Source: Gallaecimonas kandeliae
Lineage (GTDB): Bacteria > Pseudomonadota > Gammaproteobacteria > Enterobacterales > Gallaecimonadaceae
Direction of reading: 5' to 3'
Assembly: GCF_030450055.1 (NCBI RefSeq)
Contig: NZ_CP118480.1
Location: forward strand, 2,135,415 to 2,199,414
DNA length: 64,000 nucleotides
The notes beneath the pieces are model-generated. The model saw only the letters and a list, made by a program, of their open reading frames with translations. It searched no databases and had not been told where the DNA came from. Positions 56,288 through 64,000 of the stretch are shown piece after piece; positions within the stretch are counted from its first letter, which is position 1; the number at the start of each line of letters is the position of its first letter. A program made the position numbers and the translations under genes.

Positions 56288-58107
56288 TCCTACTCAGACC
56301 CTATTGGCTGCTGGCCCTTATTCCCCTGGCCGTGCTGCTCTGGTGGTGCTGGCAACGCCGCCCGGCCGGCACCGGCTGGCAAAAGCTGCTGCCCCCCCAT
56401 CTCGCCAAACACCTGCTCACCGGCAGCGAAGGGGTACATAACCGCTGGCCGCTGCTGGTCTTGGCCGGCGCCTGGCTGCTGGCCACCCTGGCCATGGCCG
56501 GCCCCAGTTGGAACAAGGACGAGTACCCGCTCTACCAGCTCAAGGGCGGGCGGGTGCTGCTGATGGACATGTCCCTGTCCATGCACGCCACTGACCTGGC
56601 GCCGGACCGCCAGACCCAGGCCAAGTACAAGGCCATCGATCTGGTGCGCCGCATCAAGGAAGGGGAAACGGGCCTCATCGCCTATGCCGCCCAGCCCTTT
56701 ACCATAGCGCCCCTGACCCGGGACGGGGGCACCCTGGAGCACCTGCTCCAGGCCTTGTCGCCGGAGATCATGCCGGCCCAGGGCTCCAGGGCGGATCTGG
56801 CCGTCGCCAAGGCCTTGGCCCTCTTGAAGCAGGCCGGCTACCGCCGCGGCGACATACTGCTCTTCACCGACGGCCTGTCGGACAAAGAGGCCAGCGCCAT
56901 CCGCGACTTGGATCTGGGCCCCTTCACCCTCTCGGCCCTGGTGTTCGGCACCGAGCAGGGCGCCCCCATCCGCACCCTCTCGGGTGAGCTGCTCAAGGAC
57001 GGCAAGGGCCAGGTGATCATCCCCCAGACCGACCTCAACCTGACCTGCGGCGCCGTCAACGGCCTCTGTGCCAAGGCGGGCCTCGACGACGGCGACCTCG
57101 ACGCCCTGCTCACCCGCCCCGACGACGGCAAGCGTAAGAGTGACGAGGTGATGACATTGCCCAAGGACGGCGGCCGCTACCTGCTGTGGCTGCTGCTGCC
57201 CCTGGCGCTGCTGGCCTTCAGGCGCGGCCTGCTGGTGCTGCCTTTGATGCTGGTCCTGCCCCACCCCAGCCAGGCGGCGGTGCTGGACGGCCTCTTCAAA
57301 AACCAGAACCAGGTCGCCTACCAGCAATACCAGGACAAGGCCTACGGCAAGGCCGCCAAGGGCTTCAAGGACGCCAACTGGCAAGCCGCCGCCCTCTACC
57401 GCGACGGCAAGTTCGAGCAGGCCGCCCAGCTCTGGGCCAAGGAACAAGGCCCCCTGGCCCGCTACAATCAGGGCAACGCCCTGGCCAAGGCCGGCCAACT
57501 GGACCCGGCGATAAAGGCCTACGACGAGGCCCTCAAGCTCAAGCCCGACTTTGAAGACGCCCGCTTCAACCGCGACCTCCTGGAAAAGCAGAAGCAGCAG
57601 CAAAAGCCCCAGGATCAGAAAGGCAAGGATAAGGGCAAGGACAAGCAGAAGGACAAGGGCAAAGAGCAGCAGGACAAGGACAAGGGCCGCTCCGGGGACA
57701 AGAAGGACGGCGACAAGAGCGAAGATCCTGGCAAGCAGCAGGACAACGACCAGGGCAACCCCCAGGACAAGGGCGACAATGCCCAGAAGCCCAAAGAGCC
57801 CAAGGGCGGCGAGAAGGGCAACCAGGACGCCGGCCAGAAGCCCGAGCAGAAGAAACAGGGCCAGCAGAAGGACGGCCAGGACCAGGTCCCTAAGCCCCAG
57901 GGGGCCGACGATAAAGGCAAGGACAAGGCCAGCCGCCAACAAGGGCGTCTCGGCAAGGGTGACGGCGACCAGGCCAATGGTCCCATGCTCAACGCCGACA
58001 AGCTGCTGGACGCCGTCAACGACGATCCGGGTTACCTCTTGCAACAGAAAATGCGCCGCGCCTATGAAGCGCGGGCCAAGAAAGGGAAGGAAGAACAACA
58101 ATGGTAA
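56284..58107 (+). CDS. VWA and TPR domain protein (BatB/BatC-like fusion)
   Basis: A 607-residue protein starting at the ATG that overlaps the previous stop (ATGA). Order: two membrane helices, a VWA domain with MIDAS DMSLSM, two further hydrophobic segments (about 300-330), a TPR region (about 345-430; ARYNQGNALAKAGQLDPAI), then a very hydrophilic Lys/Gln/Asp/Gly-rich low-complexity tail (about 434-565), and a conserved C-terminus (DKLLDAVNDDPGYLLQQKM). This matches the fused BatB-BatC proteins of gammaproteobacteria. Confidence 0.92.
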   Translation: MILLRPYWLLALIPLAVLLWWCWQRRPAGTGWQKLLPPHLAKHLLTGSEGVHNRWPLLVLAGAWLLATLAMAGPSWNKDEYPLYQLKGGRVLLMDMSLSMHATDLAPDRQTQAKYKAIDLVRRIKEGETGLIAYAAQPFTIAPLTRDGGTLEHLLQALSPEIMPAQGSRADLAVAKALALLKQAGYRRGDILLFTDGLSDKEASAIRDLDLGPFTLSALVFGTEQGAPIRTLSGELLKDGKGQVIIPQTDLNLTCGAVNGLCAKAGLDDGDLDALLTRPDDGKRKSDEVMTLPKDGGRYLLWLLLPLALLAFRRGLLVLPLMLVLPHPSQAAVLDGLFKNQNQVAYQQYQDKAYGKAAKGFKDANWQAAALYRDGKFEQAAQLWAKEQGPLARYNQGNALAKAGQLDPAIKAYDEALKLKPDFEDARFNRDLLEKQKQQQKPQDQKGKDKGKDKQKDKGKEQQDKDKGRSGDKKDGDKSEDPGKQQDNDQGNPQDKGDNAQKPKEPKGGEKGNQDAGQKPEQKKQGQQKDGQDQVPKPQGADDKGKDKASRQQGRLGKGDGDQANGPMLNADKLLDAVNDDPGYLLQQKMRRAYEARAKKGKEEQQW

Positions 58108-59699
58108 AGCGCCCCCTTTTGCTGCTGGCGGCCGCCTGGCTGGCCATAGGGCTGCCAATGCCGCTGCTGGCGGCCACCAAGGTGGAAGCCACCCTGAACC
58201 GCAACCCGGTGCCGGCAGGCGAAGCCGTGACCCTGGAGGTGGTGGTCAATGACGACATGGCCGCCGACGCCCTCGATACCTCGCCGCTGCAAAAAGACTT
58301 CATGGTGGGCAACATCAGCACCAGCCGCTCCACCCAGATCAACAACTTCAACGTCAGCCGCGAGACCCGCTGGGACATCAGCCTGATCGCCACCAAACCG
58401 GGCCATTACACTGTGCCGGCTCTCAAGGTGGACGACCTGATGACGGCTCCCATCAAGCTGGAAGTGGTGGCCGAAGGCGCCAGCACCAAGGCCCAGGATC
58501 TCATCCTCGACACCCAGCTCTCCGACACCCAGGTCTACCCCGGCGCCCAGCTCAACTACCAGGTGACCTTGCTGGTGGGCCAGGCTCTCAACTCCGGGCA
58601 GATCTCCGATCCCAAGCTGGACAAGGCCGACATCAAGCGCCTGGGGGACGACAAGGAATCCAGCCAGGTCCGCCAGGGCCGCCGCTACCACAGCTTCGAG
58701 CGCAGCTACGCCTTCTTCCCCAAGGACACAGGCACCCAGGTCATAGAACCGCCGATGTTTACAGGCGTGATTGCCACTCAGGATAGCCGCGGCTTCTACC
58801 AAAACCGGGAGGTGGGCAAGGTGGGCCAGCCCCAGACTTTCACCGTGCTGCCGGTGCCGGATCCGAGCAAACCCTGGCTACCGGCCCGGGATCTCACCCT
58901 CGAAGAGCGCTGGAGCCAGGATCCCAAGGACTGGAAAGTGGGCCAGCCCATCACCCGCACCCTGGTGCTGACCGCCACCGGCACCCAGGCCACCAACCTG
59001 CCGCCCCTGGAGATGCCGGTACCGGACCGCCTCAAGGTCTACCCCGACCAGAAGGACCGCAAGAGCTACATCAACGACGGCTGGATGATGGCCCAGCAAC
59101 TCTCCGCCGCCGCCCTGGTACCCACCAAGGCCGGCAGCTTCACCTTGCCGGAAGTGGACGTGACCTGGTTCGACACCCTGGCCAAGAAATACCGGGTGGC
59201 CACCCTGCCCGCCCGGACCCTCACCATAGCCCCGGGGGCCGCCAGCCAGTCACAAGTCCAGCCGCCGCCGGCCAAGGTCGAGACCACAGCAGGCTTCTGG
59301 CCCTGGCTGAGCGCCACCCTGGCCCTGGGCTGGCTGGCCAGCCTCGCCTTCTGGCTAAAATCCCGCCTCGGCAAGACCAAGATCAAAGAGAACCCTGAGC
59401 AGGAAAGCCCGGGCTGGCTGCGGCTGCGCCAGGCCGTGTTGTCCAAGGATCCGGCCAAGGCCGGCCAGGCCCTGCTGGCCTGGGCCGGCGACAAGTACGG
59501 CGTTCATTCCCTGGAGGAGCTGGCCCAGCACCTCCAGTCCCCAGCCCTGTCCCAGGCCATAACCGAGCTGCAAGCCAGCCGCTTCGCGCCCAGCGGCCAG
59601 TCCTGGCAGGGTGACGCCCTCTGGCAGGCCTTGCAGCACGCCAAGGCGCCGGAGCCGCCGCCCCCAGGCTCTGGCCTCTACGCCGCTTTTCGCCTCTAG
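58101..59699 (+). CDS. BatD family protein
   Basis: A 532-residue exported protein with a signal peptide (1-25, cleavage after LLAA), several beta-rich BatD repeats and a membrane helix near 393-415 (FWPWLSATLALGWLASLAF) with a cytoplasmic tail. It completes the MoxR-DUF58-DUF4381-BatA-BatB/C-BatD operon; the start overlaps the previous gene by 7 nt. The exact function of BatD is unknown; the systems are linked to envelope stress tolerance and aerotolerance. Confidence 0.92.
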   Translation: MVKRPLLLLAAAWLAIGLPMPLLAATKVEATLNRNPVPAGEAVTLEVVVNDDMAADALDTSPLQKDFMVGNISTSRSTQINNFNVSRETRWDISLIATKPGHYTVPALKVDDLMTAPIKLEVVAEGASTKAQDLILDTQLSDTQVYPGAQLNYQVTLLVGQALNSGQISDPKLDKADIKRLGDDKESSQVRQGRRYHSFERSYAFFPKDTGTQVIEPPMFTGVIATQDSRGFYQNREVGKVGQPQTFTVLPVPDPSKPWLPARDLTLEERWSQDPKDWKVGQPITRTLVLTATGTQATNLPPLEMPVPDRLKVYPDQKDRKSYINDGWMMAQQLSAAALVPTKAGSFTLPEVDVTWFDTLAKKYRVATLPARTLTIAPGAASQSQVQPPPAKVETTAGFWPWLSATLALGWLASLAFWLKSRLGKTKIKENPEQESPGWLRLRQAVLSKDPAKAGQALLAWAGDKYGVHSLEELAQHLQSPALSQAITELQASRFAPSGQSWQGDALWQALQHAKAPEPPPPGSGLYAAFRL

Positions 59700-59758
59700 G
59701 CCTGAAAAAAAACAAGTTGGGGCGAAAGGGAATAGCCCCCTTACCGGTCGATAAAGCC

Positions 59759-60271
59759 ATGAACACTAGACAACGACGTTTCGAGGCCCTGGTGGGGGCC
59801 CTGTCCACCGACCTCTACCGGTACGGCCTCTGGCTCACCGGCGATGTGGCCGTGACCGAGGATCTGGTGCAGGAGACCTTCCTGCGCGCCTGGAAATACC
59901 TGGACGACCTCAAGGACGAGAAATCCTCCCGTTCCTGGCTTATCACTATCTTGAGGCGGGAAAACGCCAGGCGTTTCGAGCGCAAGCGCTTCGACATGGC
60001 CGACTATGACGAAGGCCAACTGATGGACGAGCACAGCCTGGACGCCGACGGCGAGTTGAGCCGGCTTGAGCTCAGGCGCTGCATGGCTCAGCTGTCGGTG
60101 GAATACCGCGAACCCCTGGTGCTGCAAGTGTTGTTCGGCTACTCGGGAGAAGAGATAGCCGGGCTGCTGGAGCTCAATACCAACACCGTCATGACCAGGC
60201 TGTTCCGGGCCCGCAACCAGTTGCGGGACATGCTTACCCCTGCCGGCAGTACCAAGAGGGCAACAGAATGA
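59759..60271 (+). CDS. ECF-type sigma-70 family RNA polymerase sigma factor
   Basis: A 170-residue sigma factor with region 2 (about 10-80; YRYGLWLTGDVAVTEDLVQE and FLRAWKYLDDLKDEKSSRSW) and region 4 (about 110-160; LSVEYREPLVLQVLFGYSGE). The start is the ATG giving MNTRQRRFEALV; the Shine-Dalgarno sequence is weak. It overlaps the DUF3379 gene by 4 nt (ATGA), suggesting a sigma/anti-sigma pair. A small GGGGC/GCCCC hairpin lies in the 59-nt gap after batD. The order batD-sigma-DUF3379-fadL resembles what I recall from Shewanella. Confidence 0.92.
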   Translation: MNTRQRRFEALVGALSTDLYRYGLWLTGDVAVTEDLVQETFLRAWKYLDDLKDEKSSRSWLITILRRENARRFERKRFDMADYDEGQLMDEHSLDADGELSRLELRRCMAQLSVEYREPLVLQVLFGYSGEEIAGLLELNTNTVMTRLFRARNQLRDMLTPAGSTKRATE

Positions 60272-60984
60272 ACGAACTGGAATTTAGGCGCCGCCTCCTG
60301 GCAGACCCCCAGGATCCGGAACTGTTGCAGGCCGCCAAAGGCAACGACGCCAACAGCCGCCTGCTGGCCGAAGTGCGCCAGCAGGACGCCGAGTTGCAGG
60401 CCGCCCTCAAGGTGCCTAGCCCCGGCAACCTCGCCAACCGCATCATCCTCAGCCAGACCCTCAAGGACTTCGAGCAGCGCCAGCGCCGGCGCAGCCGCTG
60501 GCAGTTGGGGCTGGCCGCCTCATTCGCCTTCCTGGCCGGTTCCTTCCTGAGCTTTTTCACCCTGGACCGCAACCAGCTCGGCTTCAGCCAGAATGCCCTG
60601 GCCCATGTCTACCACGAGTACCCCACCATGACAGGGGCCGTGGACGAACATGCCACCCTGGCCAGTTTCAACAGCAAACTGGCCAGTTACGGCGGCAAGC
60701 TGGAACAGTCGGTGGGCCACATCTATTACGTCAACTTCTGCGACTTCGAAGGGGTGTCCAGCCTGCACTCGGTGATGGCCGGGGAAAAGGGCCGGGTGAC
60801 CGTCTTTTTCGTCGACGCCAAGGCCAAGGCGGGGGAGAAGGAAAAAGCCTACTTTGGCGACGGCAAGTTCGACGGCATGGCCGAGCAGTTGGGCAGCCAC
60901 CAGTTGATCATCATCGGCGAGAAAGGCGAACCCCTGCAGGACATGGAAAACAAACTCAAGGCCAGCCTGCGCTGGTCGACCTGA
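60268..60984 (+). CDS. DUF3379 domain-containing protein, putative anti-sigma factor
   Basis: A 238-residue single-pass membrane protein: cytoplasmic N-terminal part (about 1-75) with the LAEVRQQDAELQAALKVPSP region, one helix (about 80-97; LGLAASFAFLAGSFLSFF), and a C-terminal domain on the other side. This topology and the 4-nt overlap with the sigma gene fit an anti-sigma factor, but the family name only records DUF3379. Ends at a strong terminator. Confidence 0.88.
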   Translation: MNELEFRRRLLADPQDPELLQAAKGNDANSRLLAEVRQQDAELQAALKVPSPGNLANRIILSQTLKDFEQRQRRRSRWQLGLAASFAFLAGSFLSFFTLDRNQLGFSQNALAHVYHEYPTMTGAVDEHATLASFNSKLASYGGKLEQSVGHIYYVNFCDFEGVSSLHSVMAGEKGRVTVFFVDAKAKAGEKEKAYFGDGKFDGMAEQLGSHQLIIIGEKGEPLQDMENKLKASLRWST

Positions 60985-60986
60985 GC

Positions 60987-61014
60987 AGCGGGGCCAAGGC
61001 CCCGCTTCCTTTTT
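60987..61014 (+). terminator. Rho-independent terminator of the sigma/DUF3379 unit
   Basis: Arms AGCGGGGCC (60987-60995) and GGCCCCGCT (60998-61006) followed by TCCTTTTT. Confidence 0.8.
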
Positions 61015-61063
61015 AAAGGCCAGGCAGGAAGCCACCCTCTCTCATTTATCGCCCATCGCAAAA

Positions 61064-61080
61064 ATCTGGTCGGAAACACT
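61064..61080 (+). promoter_or_regulatory. FadR-like half-site upstream of fadL
   Basis: ATCTGGTCGGA (61064-61074) matches the left half and centre of the FadR consensus (CTGGTCNGA); the right half is degenerate. It lies about 100 nt before the fadL ATG. A second perfect dyad GTCCGC/GCGGAC lies at 61126-61140 in the same leader. Confidence 0.45.
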
Positions 61081-61178
61081 GGATTTTTATGAGTATTTCT
61101 GGAACTTTTGATAGTATCGCAACAGGTCCGCTGAGCGGACTTTCATCAAGGACGTCCATAAGAGAGAGAAAAAATATT

Positions 61179-62528
61179 ATGCAGCTCCTGAAAAAATCAC
61201 TTCTTGCCAGCGCTATCTTCAGTATCTGCTCTGGCGCCATGGCAGCCGGCTTCCAGGTTACAGAACATTCCGCCAAGGGCCTGGGTCGCTCCAACGCCGG
61301 TGACGCCGCCATAGCAGAGGATGCCTCCGTCGTCTCCGCCAACCCGGCGCTCATGACCAAGCTCACCAAGCCGACCCTGACAGTGCTGGGTGCCTACATC
61401 ATGCCCGACATCAACGTCGAAGGCACCAGCACCAACTACTTCACCACCGGCGGCACCCCCATCTATTCCAAAGAGCACGACGTGGCCCCCAACGCCTTCG
61501 TGCCCGCCATGTATTTCGTGATGCCGATCAATGAGCAGTGGACCTTCGGCATCGGCGGCTTCTCCGACTACGGCCTCAAGACCGACTACAGCGCCGAGGC
61601 CATGACAGCGCCCCTGGCCGACAAGACCGATCTCAAGATCGCGACCCTGAACCCCAGCCTGGCCTACAAGGTGGACGACAGCCTGTCCATCGGTATCGGT
61701 TTCGACATCGCCTACGCCGATGCCACCATCAACTCCAGCATGCCGGCCAACATCCAGAACAGCCAGTTCGCCCCCTTCGCCGGTAAGAAAATTACCGAGA
61801 TGACAGGTAACGACTATGGCTACGGCTGGAACCTGGGTCTGACCTACAACTTCAGCCCGGACACCACCATCGGCCTGAGCTACCGCTCCAAGATCGACTT
61901 CAAGCTGGACGGCCACGTCAACACCGGCATACTGCCGAGCCTGGGCAGTGCCCTGCTCCAGCAGGATCCCAATAACCAGACCGCTAAGTTCCTGGCCAGC
62001 CTGCCCGCCAGCTTCAACGACACCGTCAACCTGACCACGCCGGACATCTGGCAACTGGCCCTGGATCAGAAGCTGCCCAACGGCCTCTCCCTCCAGGCAT
62101 CAGTATTCCACCTGGGCTGGTCCAACTTCGACAAGCTGGTGGCCAATAGCCAGCGCGGCGCCATGCTGCTCAACCAGCCGGAAAACTGGAACGACACCTG
62201 GGCCTATGCCCTGGGCCTGACCTACCAGATGACCTCCGATCTGACGTTGCGCGCCGGTATCAAATACGACGAAAGTCCCACCGATACCCAGAACCGTACC
62301 CTGCGTATCCCCGACAACAGCCGTACCTGGTACAGCCTGGGTCTGAGCTACAAGTTCAACGACAACTTCGACGTGGACTTCGGGTGGGCTTACCTCAGCA
62401 TCAACAGCGTCACTGTCCACGAAGGCGAGTTCATCGAGAACGGTGCCCCTTCCCTGACCGGCCAGTTTGACGGTACCGGCGACGGCACCGCCAACATCGT
62501 CGGCCTCCAGGCCAACTACCGCTTCTAA
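61179..62528 (+). CDS. fadL: Long-chain fatty acid outer-membrane transporter FadL
   Basis: A 449-residue outer-membrane beta-barrel that imports long-chain fatty acids. Signal peptide 1-23 (SAIFSICSGAMAAG), then the FadL N-terminal hatch with the family motif GRSNAGDAAIAEDASVVSANPAL, repeated amphipathic strands, and a C-terminal aromatic (NYRF) required for barrel assembly. The start is the ATG giving MQLLKKSLLASA after AGAGAGA. Functionally linked to fadIJ about 9 kb away and to FadR-like sites. Confidence 0.95.
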   Translation: MQLLKKSLLASAIFSICSGAMAAGFQVTEHSAKGLGRSNAGDAAIAEDASVVSANPALMTKLTKPTLTVLGAYIMPDINVEGTSTNYFTTGGTPIYSKEHDVAPNAFVPAMYFVMPINEQWTFGIGGFSDYGLKTDYSAEAMTAPLADKTDLKIATLNPSLAYKVDDSLSIGIGFDIAYADATINSSMPANIQNSQFAPFAGKKITEMTGNDYGYGWNLGLTYNFSPDTTIGLSYRSKIDFKLDGHVNTGILPSLGSALLQQDPNNQTAKFLASLPASFNDTVNLTTPDIWQLALDQKLPNGLSLQASVFHLGWSNFDKLVANSQRGAMLLNQPENWNDTWAYALGLTYQMTSDLTLRAGIKYDESPTDTQNRTLRIPDNSRTWYSLGLSYKFNDNFDVDFGWAYLSINSVTVHEGEFIENGAPSLTGQFDGTGDGTANIVGLQANYRF

Positions 62529-62540
62529 GCGCATCGCATC

Positions 62541-62566
62541 GAAAGGGGGCCAAGGGCCCCTTTTTT
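62541..62566 (+). terminator. Rho-independent terminator of fadL
   Basis: Stem GGGGCC (62546-62551), loop AAG, stem GGCCCC (62555-62560), then six Ts. Confidence 0.82.
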
Positions 62567-62621
62567 ATTGCCTGGAATTTGGGCAGGGAACACCGCCGAA
62601 GTGGCCCGCTTTTGCGTGCAG

Positions 62622-62650
62622 TTGGCGGCCAAAAGCCTTAATGGTAATCT
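62622..62650 (+). promoter_or_regulatory. Sigma-70 promoter of the HPr/enzyme I genes
   Basis: -35 TTGGCG (62622-62627), 17-bp spacer, -10 TAATCT (62645-62650). A 9-bp hairpin (62649-62669; CTGC-GGGGG/CCCC-TGCAG with one G-U pair) forms right at the 5' end of the transcript, just before the Shine-Dalgarno region. Confidence 0.55.
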
Positions 62651-62679
62651 GCGGGGGTTTCCCCTGCAGTCAGGTACAG

Positions 62680-62949
62680 ATGGAAAGCTGTTGCATAGAG
62701 ATCCTGGCCCCCTACGGCCTCCATACGCGCCCTGCGGCCCTTTTCGTGGCCCTGGCGCGCCGTTTCGACGCCGACGTCCTGGTCCGCTGCGCCGGCCTCG
62801 AGGCCAATGCCAAGAGCCTCTTCGCCCTGCAGAAACTGCCGTTGGTGAGCGGTGCCACCATAGAGGTCTGCGCCAAGGGCAACGACGCCCAGGCCGCCCT
62901 CCAGGAACTTCGCCAATGGCTGGAGCAATTCAATGACGGCCAGCATTAA
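62680..62949 (+). CDS. HPr family phosphocarrier protein
   Basis: An 89-residue HPr-fold protein. The phosphoryl-accepting histidine is H15 in GLHTRPAA, and a serine is present at position 46 (AKSLFAL), the two landmark HPr positions. The start is the ATG giving MESCCIEILAPYGL; the frame is open upstream into the fadL tail but without conservation. It overlaps the enzyme I gene by 17 nt, so the two are coupled partners of a PEP-dependent phosphotransfer chain. Confidence 0.9.
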   Translation: MESCCIEILAPYGLHTRPAALFVALARRFDADVLVRCAGLEANAKSLFALQKLPLVSGATIEVCAKGNDAQAALQELRQWLEQFNDGQH

Positions 62950-64000
62950 GGGGATCTGTGTCAGCGCCGGCCGCATCAAGGGCCCTGCCCTGACCCTGCC
63001 CGGCCAGGATCTGCGCCTGGATTTCACCCCCTGCAAGGCCGGTGAGCGTGACGGTGAATGGCAGCGCTTCCAGGAAGCCTTGAGCCTGGCGGAAAAGCAG
63101 CTCGAAGCCCTGCACCAGCAGGCCCAGGAAAAGCTCGGTGACGACATCGCCGCCCTCTTCATGGGTCTGCACCTCTTGGTCACGGATCCCGAACTCGTCG
63201 ACGAAGTGCGGGCCCAGATCTTCGACAAGCGCGCCCGCGCCGAGGCCGCCGTCTATCAGGTGCTGAACCAGCAGGCCCGGACCCTCATCAACATCGGCAA
63301 CGACTACCTGGCCGAACGGGCCGCGGATCTACGCGAACTGGCAGGGCGCCTGGTGCACCTGTTGCAGGGGCGCATGCCCCCTGACCACATACTGCTGGAC
63401 GAGCCCGTCATACTGCTGGCCGACGAACTCTACCCGGCCCAGCTGACCCTGCTGGACAACGACAAGCTGCTGGGCATAGTCACCCGCAAGGGCGGCCGCC
63501 ACTCCCATGCCGCCATATTGGCCCGCGCCTTCGGCATACCGGCCCTGGCTGGCTGCGAGGTGCTGGACAAGGTCAGCGACGGCGACTGGGTGGCCATAGA
63601 CGGCGACAACGGCTGGCTCTTCCACGGTGAGCCCTTGCCGGATTTTCCCACCCACCGCCAGGACGCCCAGCTGGGGGACGCCGAGGTCATTCCCGCCGCC
63701 TCCCCCATAGGGTTGGCGGTGAACATCTCCACCCTGGTGGAAGCCAGGCAGATGCCCCGCACCGGCGCCGGCGCCGTCGGCCTCTGCCGCACCGAACTGC
63801 TGTTCCCCACCCGCCAGCAGGCCCCAACCCTGGAGCGCCAGACCCAGATCTACCTGCACATAGCCCGGGAATGCAGCCCGGCCCTGGTCACCTTCCGGCT
63901 GCTGGATGCCGGCGGCGACAAGCCCCTACCCTGGCTCAACAAGGGCAGCGAGCCCAATCCGGCCCTCGGTTGGCACGGCATCAGGGTGCTGCTGGACAGC
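62933..64000 (+). CDS. Phosphoenolpyruvate-protein phosphotransferase (PTS enzyme I), 3' end outside window
   Basis: The first 356 codons are visible. The protein begins MTASIKGICVSAGRIKGPAL, continues through the HPr-binding domain, and reaches the phosphohistidine motif GGRHSHAAILARAFGIPALAG (active His is the second one); then the start of the PEP-binding barrel VGLCRTELLFP and LLDAGGDKPLPW. No GAF or fused HPr domain is seen, so it is enzyme I-like and not a PtsP. No stop codon before the right edge. Overlaps the HPr gene by 17 nt. Confidence 0.92.
   Translation, partial: MTASIKGICVSAGRIKGPALTLPGQDLRLDFTPCKAGERDGEWQRFQEALSLAEKQLEALHQQAQEKLGDDIAALFMGLHLLVTDPELVDEVRAQIFDKRARAEAAVYQVLNQQARTLINIGNDYLAERAADLRELAGRLVHLLQGRMPPDHILLDEPVILLADELYPAQLTLLDNDKLLGIVTRKGGRHSHAAILARAFGIPALAGCEVLDKVSDGDWVAIDGDNGWLFHGEPLPDFPTHRQDAQLGDAEVIPAASPIGLAVNISTLVEARQMPRTGAGAVGLCRTELLFPTRQQAPTLERQTQIYLHIARECSPALVTFRLLDAGGDKPLPWLNKGSEPNPALGWHGIRVLLDS

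Noticed and set aside
57582-57980. Frameshift or sequencing error in the Lys/Gln/Asp-rich part of the VWA/TPR gene
   Set aside because: The frame stays open into a conserved C-terminus; low-complexity linkers are usual in BatB/C fusions.

Overview
The window looks like the chromosome of a GC-rich gammaproteobacterium. Gene order matches the enterobacterial, Vibrio and Shewanella core map: hupB-lon-clpX-clpP-tig; pdxB-asd-fimV-truA-accD-folC-dedD-cvpA-purF; fabB-mnmC-yfcL-epmC-aroC-prmB-smrB-sixA; fadI-fadJ beside a MoxR/VWA cluster, an ECF-type sigma factor, a DUF3379 protein and fadL. The mixture fits a Gallaecimonas- or Alteromonadales/Aeromonadales-like organism; this is inference from remembered synteny and not a database result. 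I saw no insertion sequence, prophage, rRNA or CRISPR array.

Layout. 0-4 kb: end of an unknown gene, a lipoprotein, and a methionine-salvage block in which mtnB-mtnC-mtnD diverge from a methionine-type aminotransferase across a perfect 8-bp met box. 4-12.7 kb: creA, ppiD, tRNA-Asp, hupB and the lon-clpX-clpP-tig proteostasis block, with a textbook sigma-32 promoter before lon. 13-21.6 kb: a FemAB-like acyltransferase, tRNA-His and tRNA-Arg, folD overlapping a K+ channel gene that carries a C-terminal zinc ribbon, cysS/ppiB, lpxH, miaE, a transglutaminase-like/TPR lipoprotein and a Yip1 membrane protein. 21.6-34 kb: the purF-to-pdxB supercluster on the minus strand, including a FimV/HubP polar protein with seven 28-residue acidic repeats, then fabB. 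34-44 kb: mnmC, a long hairpin element, yfcL, an AcoX-type kinase, epmC, aroC, prmB, smrB, sixA and an M16 peptidase.

44-49.3 kb is the most accessory-looking part. A 1425-residue beta-propeller/Y_Y_Y/PAS/GGDEF/EAL protein has a strikingly AT-rich sensor half joined to a GC-rich catalytic half. It is followed by two tandem tiny ORFs (48 and 37 residues) behind a perfect 10-bp inverted repeat, and by a convergent 67-residue membrane protein. 49.3-64 kb: fadIJ with a FadR-like operator at the predicted +1, the divergent six-gene MoxR-DUF58-DUF4381-VWA-VWA/TPR-BatD operon with 4-8 nt gene overlaps, the sigma/DUF3379 pair, fadL with a second FadR-like site, and an HPr-enzyme I pair whose enzyme I gene runs off the right edge.

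Themes linking the genes: fatty-acid breakdown, uptake and synthesis (fadIJ, fadL, fabB, accD) with candidate shared FadR control; protein quality control (ppiD, lon, clpXP, tig, ppiB, M16, MoxR/VWA); translation and tRNA/ribosome modification (mnmC, truA, miaE, epmC, prmB, smrB, cysS, three tRNAs); and one-carbon/methionine/aspartate/PLP metabolism (mtn genes, folD, folC, asd, pdxB).
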